Source: Candidatus Peribacteria bacterium (GTDB lineage: Bacteria > Patescibacteriota > Gracilibacteria > Peribacterales > Peribacteraceae). From it: a stretch of 53,228 bases of DNA. The stretch covers positions 1 through 53,228 of the forward strand of contig JAQBQQ010000019.1 in NCBI GenBank assembly GCA_028286915.1, in the 5' to 3' direction. This document shows, one piece after another, positions 1 through 8,844 of the stretch. Under the pieces are notes generated by a model that saw only the letters and a list, made by a program, of their open reading frames with translations, ran no database searches and had not been told where the DNA came from. The position numbers and the translations under genes are program-made. Every line of letters begins with the position of its first letter. Within the stretch, counting starts at the first letter, position 1.

Positions 1-465
1 GGCAATAACAGACGAGAGGAGACATGGCACGCCATGGAAGAAATACTGAAAGCGGGCAAGGCCAAAGCCATCGGCGTGTCCAATTACACCGTGGAGCACC
101 TGGAAGAAATGCAGACATACGCCCACACTATGCCGGAGGTGAACCAGATAGAATTTCATCCGTTCTGGTTCCGGAAAGAATTAATGAACTACTGCCATGA
201 GCGGAACATTGCGGTAGAGGATTACAGCCCCCTCGCCCGGGCCAAAAATCTGTCGGACCCTGTTATTGGTGCCATTGCACAAGCTCATGGGAAAACCGCC
301 GCCCAGGTTATGCTTCGCTGGGCCGTGCAGCATGGTAACAGCGTTATTCCCAAATCCATTCATAAGGACCGTATCCGCGAAAATATCGATATTTTTGATT
401 TTGAATTATCTGATGATGAAATGGAACAGCTGAATAATCTGAATGAGAACAGAAGTGCGCTTTGA
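1..465 (+). CDS. Aldo/keto reductase, C-terminal part (5' end outside window)
   Basis: Open frame from base 1 (GNNRREETWHAMEEILKAGKAKAIGVSNYTVEHL), AKR signature GKAKAIGVSNY and IPKSIHKDRIRENIDIFDFELSDDEM. Confidence 0.93.
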   Translation, partial: GNNRREETWHAMEEILKAGKAKAIGVSNYTVEHLEEMQTYAHTMPEVNQIEFHPFWFRKELMNYCHERNIAVEDYSPLARAKNLSDPVIGAIAQAHGKTAAQVMLRWAVQHGNSVIPKSIHKDRIRENIDIFDFELSDDEMEQLNNLNENRSAL

Positions 466-491
466 TAAGAATCAATTATCCATTCACGCTT

Positions 492-1664
492 CTACGGTTT
501 TAATACCACTTTTATACAACCGTCTTCTTTGTCACGAAAGGTTTTATACATTTTCGGCGCCTCGGCCAGCGAGACCCGGTGCGTAATAACGAATGACGGA
601 TCAATCTCGCCGTTCTCCACTTTTTCCAGCAGCGGCTTAAGGTAACGCTGTACGTGCGTCTGGCCCATTCTAAACGTAAGCCCCTTATTCATGGCCGGGC
701 CAAACGGCAGTTTATCCACAAAACCGATGTACACGCCGGGAATGGAAAGCGTGCCGCCTTTACGGCAGCACCAGATCATTTCGCGCAGCACATGAATACG
801 ATCCGTCGCCAAAAAGACCGCTGTTTTCATTTTATCCAAAGCGGCATCAAAACTGGCGCCGGCATGCGCCTCGCAACCGACGGCATCTACGCAGCAGTCC
901 GGGCCGCGTCCACCGGTCATTTCCATCAAACGGTCATATACTTTTTCTTCTTCAAAATTAATAATCTCGGCCTTGCCTTCGGCTTCCGCCATCAGCAAAC
1001 GTTCCAATACGCGATCAATGGCAATCACTCTGCCCGCCCCGAGCATCCACGCGCTTTTAATGGTGAACTGTCCCACCGGCCCGCAGCCCCACACCGCAAC
1101 CGTGTCGCCTTTTTCTATCTGCGCATTTTCCGCCGCCATGTAACCGGTCGGAAAAATATCAGACAAAAATAACACCTGCTCATCGGGGAGATCCGATTCA
1201 ATTTTTATCGGCCCGACGTCCGCAAACGGCACGCGCAAATACTCCGCCTGTCCGCCGGCAAAACCGCCCAGCATATGCGAGTAGCCAAACAGCCCGGCCG
1301 GTGACTGCCCCATCACTTTTCGCGCCATTTCGGCATTGGGGTTGGACGTATCGCACAGCGAGTACAGACCGCGCTTACAGAAAAAACACGAGCCGCAGGA
1401 AATGGTAAACGGCACCACGACCCGGTCGCCTTTTTTAAGATTCTTCACGCCTTTTCCCACTTCTTCCACAATCCCCATCGGCTCATGGCCGACAATATCG
1501 CCTTTCTCCATGGTAGGCATGAAGGCATCGTACAAATGCAAATCCGAACCGCAAATGGCCGTGGATGTTATCCTTATCACGGCATCGCGCGGCTCCTGGA
1601 TGACGGGGTCCGGCACTTCCTCCACCCGCATATCTTCCTTTCCGTACCATCGAACTGCTTTCAT
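492..1664 (-). CDS. Zinc-dependent alcohol dehydrogenase (threonine/formaldehyde dehydrogenase-like MDR)
   Basis: [43 protein letters not shown] zinc loop, [13 protein letters not shown] nucleotide-binding motif. Confidence 0.93.
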   Translation of the reverse strand: MKAVRWYGKEDMRVEEVPDPVIQEPRDAVIRITSTAICGSDLHLYDAFMPTMEKGDIVGHEPMGIVEEVGKGVKNLKKGDRVVVPFTISCGSCFFCKRGLYSLCDTSNPNAEMARKVMGQSPAGLFGYSHMLGGFAGGQAEYLRVPFADVGPIKIESDLPDEQVLFLSDIFPTGYMAAENAQIEKGDTVAVWGCGPVGQFTIKSAWMLGAGRVIAIDRVLERLLMAEAEGKAEIINFEEEKVYDRLMEMTGGRGPDCCVDAVGCEAHAGASFDAALDKMKTAVFLATDRIHVLREMIWCCRKGGTLSIPGVYIGFVDKLPFGPAMNKGLTFRMGQTHVQRYLKPLLEKVENGEIDPSFVITHRVSLAEAPKMYKTFRDKEDGCIKVVLKP

Positions 1665-1754
1665 AGAATGTAAGGGAATAGGACTATATTGACGGCATAC
1701 GGCTTACTGCTCTTACAAAAAAATTGATGCACAACATTACTTCATGCCGAAATT

Positions 1755-2228
1755 CTAAATCGGTTTACCTGTGAATACGGGTTCGCGGTCATGCCTGGTC
1801 AGCGTCCGGTATTTTTCCGTCGCCGGCTGCGTGAGCATGTAGACATGCGGCTGCTTTTCTTCGTCGTAGACTTTCACCGCCTGAATACCTTGTCCCGGCA
1901 CCTCAAACCAAACACCTTTTTCCACGCCGGAGGCAGCCGGAATAACTACCGCTTCCGGGTGCAGAAAATTCCACTTTCCACTTGATAAGCTTTCCACGCG
2001 GCACCAGCCGGTGTGCGGCAGCCGCGATTCCTTATTATCCCTGTTGCCCCATTCATATATGTCCAGTGAGCCGTCCGTCAGTACCGGCAACAAAGCTTTG
2101 GGCGAACGAAAAAGAAACCGGACTTCCCGCGTGCCGTCACTGTGAACCAGCGTTCTTTCTTCCAGCCGATGGCGCGCAATCGTTTTTTCATCGAACTTTT
2201 CCAGTGGCAACGCAAGACCGGCACACAT
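1755..2228 (-). CDS. Divergent SRAP/YedK/HMCES-like protein (putative)
   Basis: Begins M-C (MCAGLALPLEKF) and ends LTRHDREPVF, resembling the Cys2 and HDRMPV motifs of SRAP proteins; short (157 aa). Confidence 0.5.
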   Translation of the reverse strand: MCAGLALPLEKFDEKTIARHRLEERTLVHSDGTREVRFLFRSPKALLPVLTDGSLDIYEWGNRDNKESRLPHTGWCRVESLSSGKWNFLHPEAVVIPAASGVEKGVWFEVPGQGIQAVKVYDEEKQPHVYMLTQPATEKYRTLTRHDREPVFTGKPI

Positions 2229-2279
2229 ACCATGGCTGACGGACGACTGGCGGATATATTTCAGATTACAACGTCACAC

Positions 2280-3335
2280 TCATTCCAAATGGCCATATTT
2301 TTTCACGAACTCAGCCGGGTTCACCACCCGTCTGGCTGCCTGGGTACGCGCCGGCACAATGACGGGATCGTACGGAACATAGGATCCGTCACTCCCCTGC
2401 GCCCTGAGAATTTCCCAATGCACATGCGGCGCCGTTGTCATGCCGGTCATTCCTACCGTGCCAATGTACTGGCCGGCTGTCACAGTATCGCCTTTCGAAA
2501 CCGCTGCCGTGCCCATGTGTCCGTATAACGAATAAAATGTTCCGTCCGTCGGGTGACGATGTTCGATAACCACATGAAGACCAAGCTCAGCATCGCTCTC
2601 CACCGCCAGCACTCTGCCGCCTGCCGTTGCGTGCAGCGGCGTATGCAACGGCAGTTTTAAATCCAGTGCAGGGTGGATGCCGGTGAATTCCCGGGCATTA
2701 TCCAGTTCATACTTTCCAAAAAAGATCGTTGAATAAAAAAGTTTTCGCGTAAGCTCCGCGGTGTTTCGCTCCGGTACAAGGAGTGACGCGACTGTCACAT
2801 TCAGTTTGTCGGTATCATACGCCGGAACATCGACATACGCATGTGCCGGCATATCTTCATACGTTCTGCTCCATTCCTCCGGCGTGGTGAACGCGCCCCA
2901 GTTGGGAATACGCGAAACGGGAAATACCGCACTGCCCATGGCCGGGAAATCCCGCACAGCAGCAACAGACGGTGCACTGCTTTCCGCGGCTGCCGCATGT
3001 ATCGGTTCACCGGGATGTTGTTCAAGATTTTTTTCCGCAAGAATGGCAACGACTGCTTTTGATTTTTTCACGTCTTTCCCGGCCTGGTATTCCGGTTGAT
3101 GTCCCGGTTGGTACCGTAGTTGATACCGTAGCGGAGGCGGTACATGAATATTCTCCCGTCCAGCATCGTACAAATACACGACATGGCCCGGCATTCTGGC
3201 CAACAGGTACGCATCAAACGACAAGCCATACACATGCGGTAATAATGCGGCGAGCACGCCCGACAGCATGACCATGCCATGCGTATGATACGGCTCAAAC
3301 CAGCGACGGAGATGTCGGTGAATGTGTGTGTGCAT
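2280..3335 (-). CDS. M23-family metallopeptidase (LysM-less, secreted/membrane)
   Basis: HPALDLKLPLHTPLHATAGGRVLAVES...VVIEH...YSLYGHM...GDTVTAGQYIGTVGMTGMTTAPHVHWEI. Confidence 0.92.
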   Translation of the reverse strand: MHTHIHRHLRRWFEPYHTHGMVMLSGVLAALLPHVYGLSFDAYLLARMPGHVVYLYDAGRENIHVPPPLRYQLRYQPGHQPEYQAGKDVKKSKAVVAILAEKNLEQHPGEPIHAAAAESSAPSVAAVRDFPAMGSAVFPVSRIPNWGAFTTPEEWSRTYEDMPAHAYVDVPAYDTDKLNVTVASLLVPERNTAELTRKLFYSTIFFGKYELDNAREFTGIHPALDLKLPLHTPLHATAGGRVLAVESDAELGLHVVIEHRHPTDGTFYSLYGHMGTAAVSKGDTVTAGQYIGTVGMTGMTTAPHVHWEILRAQGSDGSYVPYDPVIVPARTQAARRVVNPAEFVKKYGHLE

Positions 3336-3459
3336 TTTATAGTATTATAGCTTATTTTATATCTTCTGTCATTTATATGATGGGACTGGAAGCCATGCAA
3401 AAGCTCATTTGATGCAGATATCAAGACGTTATGACTAAATCGGCAATTTCCATACATAG

Positions 3460-4074
3460 CTACGGCTGGCGGGAGTAATGAGGATCAAGCGAGGCATAGA
3501 CTACCAGCCGCCGGTCATAGGTTTCCTTTAGCTTGTTCCATTTTCCATAACACGTCACTAAGTTGAGACGTGCGCCGGTGGAAGAACCGAAAATTCTTTG
3601 TAACGGTACATCGTCCATTGCGTAGCTTTGTATATTTTCCACATGGAACCGCAGCTTCGTACCGGCATCATCCTGCACGGTGAGCGCGTCACCCGTATGC
3701 AGCCGGTGCAATGACCAGAAAATTCCGGGCGATCCGTCCATTGCATCCAGATGACCGGCCAGTACCGCGTTGCCGCTTTCACCCGGCCGTACGCCCGGCG
3801 CAAACCAGCCGGCGGTATCGGCAAAGGCCGGCACTTCCATGGCACCGGCATGCGTAAGACGCACAGGAACTACCGGAGCATCCACCGAGAGAGACGGTAT
3901 CTGCAGGCGCACCGGCGTGCCAGGCGGTATCGTCCGCTGTTTCACAAGCAATACTTCGGCCGGTGCCGGCGGACCAGCTGGTACAACGGGACTCACACTG
4001 CGGGGGAAACCTGCCAGTGCAAGTACTGTTGCCAGACATGTGGTAGCGGGCACGTAATAAACAGATAGCCGCAT
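3460..4074 (-). CDS. Sortase (class E/F-like), sortase 1
   Basis: IPSLSVDAPVVPV, NAVLAGHLD (His), LNLVTCYGKW (Cys), YDRRLVVYA (Arg). Confidence 0.9.
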   Translation of the reverse strand: MRLSVYYVPATTCLATVLALAGFPRSVSPVVPAGPPAPAEVLLVKQRTIPPGTPVRLQIPSLSVDAPVVPVRLTHAGAMEVPAFADTAGWFAPGVRPGESGNAVLAGHLDAMDGSPGIFWSLHRLHTGDALTVQDDAGTKLRFHVENIQSYAMDDVPLQRIFGSSTGARLNLVTCYGKWNKLKETYDRRLVVYASLDPHYSRQP

Positions 4075-4077
4075 GAT

Positions 4078-5901
4078 TTAGAAAGGCTGATAGAAACGAT
4101 GTATGAACCACGCCATCGTACTGAGCGAAAGTATCCACCTCAAAGCCGGTACGTCATGCCGGACGGGCAGCGCACCTCTTCCGGCAGCCGGAGGCAAATG
4201 CGGAATAACAGGACTGCTTCCGCCGCCAAAGGCCGGCGGTGCAATACCTGCAGTAGTTGGCGCACCGGCCGCACCGCTGGCTGCCCCGCTGCCGGGTGAG
4301 CCGGACGGTAAGCCGCCACCGTAGCCCGGCGGTGCCACGCCACCGGACGAACTGCCACCTGCGCCTGAACCGGGTGACACTGGTGACGAGGCTCCCGGGC
4401 CACCCGGGCCTGAACCATTTGAACCGCCCGAACCGCCTGTACTATTTCCATTACCGCCGGATGGTGCCACTGAAGTATTGGACGATAAAACGCCAGAGGA
4501 CACAGCGGCTGATGAAGAAGCGGACGACTCACTTCCACCGCCGGCCCCTCCGCCGGATCCGCCGGTGGAAACACCGGAACCGGATTTATTGCTGCCGGCT
4601 GCCGACGAAGATGATGATGATGCGGCTCCGCCGCTTGCATGACCCGATGACGATTGTATGCCGCCACCCTCCGAAGAACTGCTGCCGGTACCTGTAACCA
4701 AAGGTACGAAAGCCGCCGGACTCAGGGACGATGAAGACGAGTTGCCCATAAACGACGAGCTGTTGCCTGCCGATGCGAATGCCAGACACGCCGCGCCTGC
4801 GTTACTGCCCGTGCCGTCATGCGCGGCGGCCGGATAGACGGTACCGGAACGAAACCAATGCGTAATGAGCCGTTGTGCCGGCTTGCTTTGCGGTGTGAAA
4901 TCGGTGTTGCCGTCACCACCGGCATGGGGATCTGTTTTCCAGTCCCACAGAACCACGCCCTGCATATGGGGATCCGTATTCCAGTACGAAAAAAGCGCAT
5001 CGTAATCGCGAACCTGCTCTGCAGGGTCGTAACAGCCGCCACGGCTGTATTCCCACGGATCTTTATGCGCCGCCGTAACGCTGCGATACCCGACCTCCGT
5101 GAATAATATCGGCTTATTGTATTTTTGCTGCAACGGTTGAACTTCCGTCTTATTCCATGTATCCCATTCCTCTTTCATGGTTTCCACAGATGCTTCGTTA
5201 TTTTGTGACAACGGATGGTAAGCGGAAATACCAATAGAGTCCAAGTCAGCCCAGAAACCAATGGCGTCCTTTTCATTCGTAATACCGCTGCCACCGTGGT
5301 TGGCGCTGTAGGTGAGCGCACCCGAAAAACGGCTGCGTACGTCGGCAATCATGTCTTTCCAGTGCTGCGTGTTTGTGGAATCCACCGCCGCCGATGACAT
5401 GCCAATCAGCTCCGTGCCAATCGTCATCTGTTCCACGCCGTGTGTCTCGCCAAGCGCGGCGTAGGCATTCAGAATACCTGCATAATTTGTAAACCAGGCA
5501 TTGCGGTCGGCAGGGCTGATTTCCGCCCGCCAGAAACCATCATGACTTTCCACATGAATATTAAGCGCCACTGCAAGGCCCAATTCATGCGCCGCATCAA
5601 TGGCACGTATGAGCGCACGGTCTGAAGGCGTATTCCAGCCACGCTGAATATCTACCGAATGAATAGTGTCTTGGTGGTACGGAATGGTGAGACTCACCAT
5701 ATTGGCATGAGCGTTCACCAATTGCCGCAACGACTCGCGAAAAGCCGCACTGCCAAAATCTTCCGGACTGGTGGGGTTCATACTGGCACCTTTTTCCCAG
5801 CCTGTTACGGCGGCACCGGCGGCGGGCACGTTTCCGACACTGTAAGAGCACACAACTATGAGCGTAATAACAACACGGGATAAAGGAGGGTGAGAGCGCA
5901 T
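4078..5901 (-). CDS. GH113-like glycoside hydrolase with long Ser/Gly/Pro-rich C-terminal tail
   Basis: Signal peptide, TIM-barrel motifs MTIGTELIGMSS and ILFTEVGYRS, low-complexity tail, then LPPAAG and a terminal hydrophobic segment. Start at MRSHPPLSRVV preferred over the ORF start at 5985. Confidence 0.8.
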   Translation of the reverse strand: MRSHPPLSRVVITLIVVCSYSVGNVPAAGAAVTGWEKGASMNPTSPEDFGSAAFRESLRQLVNAHANMVSLTIPYHQDTIHSVDIQRGWNTPSDRALIRAIDAAHELGLAVALNIHVESHDGFWRAEISPADRNAWFTNYAGILNAYAALGETHGVEQMTIGTELIGMSSAAVDSTNTQHWKDMIADVRSRFSGALTYSANHGGSGITNEKDAIGFWADLDSIGISAYHPLSQNNEASVETMKEEWDTWNKTEVQPLQQKYNKPILFTEVGYRSVTAAHKDPWEYSRGGCYDPAEQVRDYDALFSYWNTDPHMQGVVLWDWKTDPHAGGDGNTDFTPQSKPAQRLITHWFRSGTVYPAAAHDGTGSNAGAACLAFASAGNSSSFMGNSSSSSLSPAAFVPLVTGTGSSSSEGGGIQSSSGHASGGAASSSSSSAAGSNKSGSGVSTGGSGGGAGGGSESSASSSAAVSSGVLSSNTSVAPSGGNGNSTGGSGGSNGSGPGGPGASSPVSPGSGAGGSSSGGVAPPGYGGGLPSGSPGSGAASGAAGAPTTAGIAPPAFGGGSSPVIPHLPPAAGRGALPVRHDVPALRWILSLSTMAWFIHRFYQPF

Positions 5902-6031
5902 TATCAAGTGGCGGTTATGATGCGAATGATGACGTTTTTGATCGACAAATATTGCACCACGTTCGTATGGCATATTGCGCAGCATAAAAGAACTGATATA
6001 ACGCAGGTGCGGCTCATTGCCCCGAAACCCG

Positions 6032-6280
6032 TTACCAGCCGGGTGTCATTTTAAAAATCTCCCATTCATGGCTGGGCTGGGCAATACCCAGTTCCATAAA
6101 ATGCTCCTTCACAAACGCATTTGCCTCCTCCTGCGTGTCAAAAGTCTTATCTTTCCACTGCACCACTTCAATTTTCTTGCGTCCTTTATATTTGATGGCA
6201 CCCGGAACAAACTTGCCTGTCCGTACAACTTTGCAGGTATCAATAAGATACGAATCGTATTCAACAACGGGTGATTTCAT
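6032..6280 (-). CDS. Hypothetical protein (about 82 aa)
   Basis: ORF MKSPVVEYDSYLIDTCKVVRTG...WEIFKMTPGW with plausible codon structure between flanking genes. Confidence 0.6.
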   Translation of the reverse strand: MKSPVVEYDSYLIDTCKVVRTGKFVPGAIKYKGRKKIEVVQWKDKTFDTQEEANAFVKEHFMELGIAQPSHEWEIFKMTPGW

Positions 6281-6523
6281 ACGGAAGAAGGAATGAAACA
6301 AAGATCCGATGCAGTAACGTGAAGTACCATGTGGATAATTAGTTGACGATTATAAAAGGCTAACCTTACGATAAAAGGTGTCTTTATCCGCGATACCGGC
6401 ACTCTTTGCGGCTATGTGTCGTATCAGCTGTATGGACAGGTAATTTCATGGTCAATCAGCTTCCAAAAAGCCATGTGATGGCCTATAATCCCGCGCTCCC
6501 GCCTATTTCTCCTCTCTTTTTTC

Positions 6524-7975
6524 ATGGACCACGGTGAAGTTATTCTACGGTTTCAGGACGTGACGTTTCATTACGATCACAAGCGAACAATTCTAGAAGA
6601 AGTGAGTTTTCCCGTGCGCGAGAACGCCAAGCTTACTATTATGGGACAAAACGGCGCCGGGAAAAGTACGCTCTTTAAATTGATCACGGGAGAATTGAAA
6701 CCCAGCGAAGGACAAATTCACACCAAGCGCGGCACGACTATCGGCATTGCCCGGCAGGTGATTCCGCACAATGACCTGGAAAAAACCGTGTATGAATTTT
6801 TTGAAGGCGCGTTCACGGATAAGAAATATGATCTGGAAAAACACATTGCCAAGGTACTGGACGTGGTACACCTAAAGGCGGACCCGGATAAAAAATTGAA
6901 AAGCTTTTCCGGCGGACAGAAGGCGCGCCTGCTGCTCGCTTTCGCGCTTATACAGGAACCGGACATTCTGCTGCTGGACGAGCCGACCAATAACCTGGAC
7001 ATGGCGGGCATCGATCATCTGACAAATTTCCTCATTATGTACGAAAAAACCGTTATTGTCATTTCCCACGATGCGGCATTCCTGAACTGCTTCACGCACG
7101 GCGTGCTGCACCTGGATACGCACACGCACAAAGTGGACCAGTACGTGGGTGACTACTTTGACGTGGTGGAACAGATACAGGCACAGATAGAACGCGAACA
7201 GCGACAAAACGCCCGCATGCAGAAAGACATTCAGGATCAGAAAGACAAGATCAACTTTTTCTCCCATAAAGGAGGAAAAATGCGCAAACTGGCCAGTAAA
7301 ATGCGCGATGCCGTAGAGGAAGCCGAGGATAATAAAGTGGATGTACGCCGCGAAGATAAAACCATTGCGCCGTTCACCATTGATGCCGAACCGTTCCCGA
7401 AGCCGCTGGTGGATATCCATTCGGTACACATTATGAAAGATCACAAACTGGTAAAGAAAAAGGTGGAAGTCACCGTGCGTCGCCGTCACAGACTCCGCAT
7501 AACGGGGCCGAACGGCATCGGTAAAACATCTTTATTGGAAGCGCTGGCAACCGGAGCCGAAACAGGCGCCGTTCTTACGCCCGGCGTGAAAGTGGGTTAC
7601 TACCGGCAGGATTTCTCCGGCCTGCCACTGGATAAAACCGTGTATGAAATTCTGGCGGCCGAACTGGATATGGAAAACAAGCAGCTTATTTACGCCACGG
7701 GCGCACGGTTCCTGCTGAGCGGCGACAAAATGCAGTCACATGTCGCGTCGCTGTCCGAAGGGCAAAAAGGCCTGCTGTGCTTTGCGCGCTTTCTGCTGCA
7801 AAAACCGACGCTGCTCATTCTGGATGAGCCAACGAACCACATTAACTTCCGTCACTTGCCGGTGATTGCCGAAGCGCTCAGCGAATACGACGGCGGCATG
7901 ATTTTAGTAAGTCACGATCAGGACTTCGTGAATCAAATTGAGATCAGCGAGCAGCTGGATCTGGGGGCTTTGTAA
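6524..7975 (+). CDS. ABC-F family ATPase (two ABC domains)
   Basis: Two Walker A (GQNGAGKST, GPNGIGKTS), SGGQKARLLLA and LSEGQKGLLCFA signatures, LLLDEPTNNLDM and LILDEPTNHINF. Confidence 0.95.
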   Translation: MDHGEVILRFQDVTFHYDHKRTILEEVSFPVRENAKLTIMGQNGAGKSTLFKLITGELKPSEGQIHTKRGTTIGIARQVIPHNDLEKTVYEFFEGAFTDKKYDLEKHIAKVLDVVHLKADPDKKLKSFSGGQKARLLLAFALIQEPDILLLDEPTNNLDMAGIDHLTNFLIMYEKTVIVISHDAAFLNCFTHGVLHLDTHTHKVDQYVGDYFDVVEQIQAQIEREQRQNARMQKDIQDQKDKINFFSHKGGKMRKLASKMRDAVEEAEDNKVDVRREDKTIAPFTIDAEPFPKPLVDIHSVHIMKDHKLVKKKVEVTVRRRHRLRITGPNGIGKTSLLEALATGAETGAVLTPGVKVGYYRQDFSGLPLDKTVYEILAAELDMENKQLIYATGARFLLSGDKMQSHVASLSEGQKGLLCFARFLLQKPTLLILDEPTNHINFRHLPVIAEALSEYDGGMILVSHDQDFVNQIEISEQLDLGAL

Positions 7976-7989
7976 AAAATACAAAGAAT

Positions 7990-8718
7990 TCAGGATTTTT
8001 TCTTTTTCTTTTCTTCTTTTGGAAAAGAAAATTTGATCGGGAGATATGTTTGTATGGAATCAAAATCATTTTTGAAAAAATCGACAACTTTCAAAGACTC
8101 CGCCTCTGGTTCGTTTTGAAGATCAATCAGTTTTGGCCCAAGCTCAGTGGATATATTATCGGCAAGTTCCAGAAAAAATATATCAAACACGCTGTCGTTA
8201 ACAGCTTCCGAATCCAATTCACGCCACAAATCGGCAACAGTAGCATCCGGTTTTAGCGACAAATAGTTTCTTTTCCGCTTCTTCGGCTTCTTGGATTCTT
8301 CCAGCTCCTGTAATTCACGGATTTTTCTTTTTTCTTCCAATTCTCTTCGTTGAACATCGAGTAATGTCTGGAAATATGCAATATCTTCAGCCGTGCCAAT
8401 ATTCATGTTCGTCATGAAGCGTACAATAAAACCATAATCTTTTCGTTCTATTTCCAGGGCAATAATGTGATACGCAAATTGCTGGATATACACCTCGGGG
8501 ACATTTGCTTCTCTGGCTTTAGTAACTGTATAGGCAGGATTTTTCCCATGCTCGGCAAGAATACGCGTAAAGTTTACCAAATCGGGATTGTCAGAAAGAG
8601 ATGCATTCAAGACATCCGCAGAAGCGGCTCTGACCAGATCCATTGGCTCCCGAATGGCTAACTCCGTCTTTTTTTCTTTCTGTGGACCATCATCCTGTGG
8701 CTGCTCATGTTCGCTCAT
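7990..8718 (-). CDS. Hypothetical protein, charged, lysine-rich C-terminus
   Basis: Long ORF; start at MSEHEQPQDD, with TATAAT 7 nt upstream of the ATG. Confidence 0.7.
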   Translation of the reverse strand: MSEHEQPQDDGPQKEKKTELAIREPMDLVRAASADVLNASLSDNPDLVNFTRILAEHGKNPAYTVTKAREANVPEVYIQQFAYHIIALEIERKDYGFIVRFMTNMNIGTAEDIAYFQTLLDVQRRELEEKRKIRELQELEESKKPKKRKRNYLSLKPDATVADLWRELDSEAVNDSVFDIFFLELADNISTELGPKLIDLQNEPEAESLKVVDFFKNDFDSIQTYLPIKFSFPKEEKKKKKS

Positions 8719-8844
8719 ATCTAGCATTATACGATATAAAATATATTTATACAAGGCTGACCGGATTTTTGTATACTACTTCTGTTTATTGTCCTCCATG
8801 CTATGAAAAGCAAGGAGGACAATATAAATAACTGATCACATTTT

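Noticed and set aside
654-1172. 172-aa plus-strand ORF opposite the alcohol dehydrogenase
   Set aside because: Antisense shadow of a well-supported gene.
4099-4697. Several plus-strand ORFs (66-146 aa) opposite the GH113-like gene tail
   Set aside because: Shadow ORFs caused by the GC-rich, low-complexity Ser/Gly/Pro codons; no protein-like composition.
6872-7489. 205-aa minus-strand ORF opposite the ABC-F gene
   Set aside because: Antisense to a clear ABC-F coding region; sequence has no recognisable domain.
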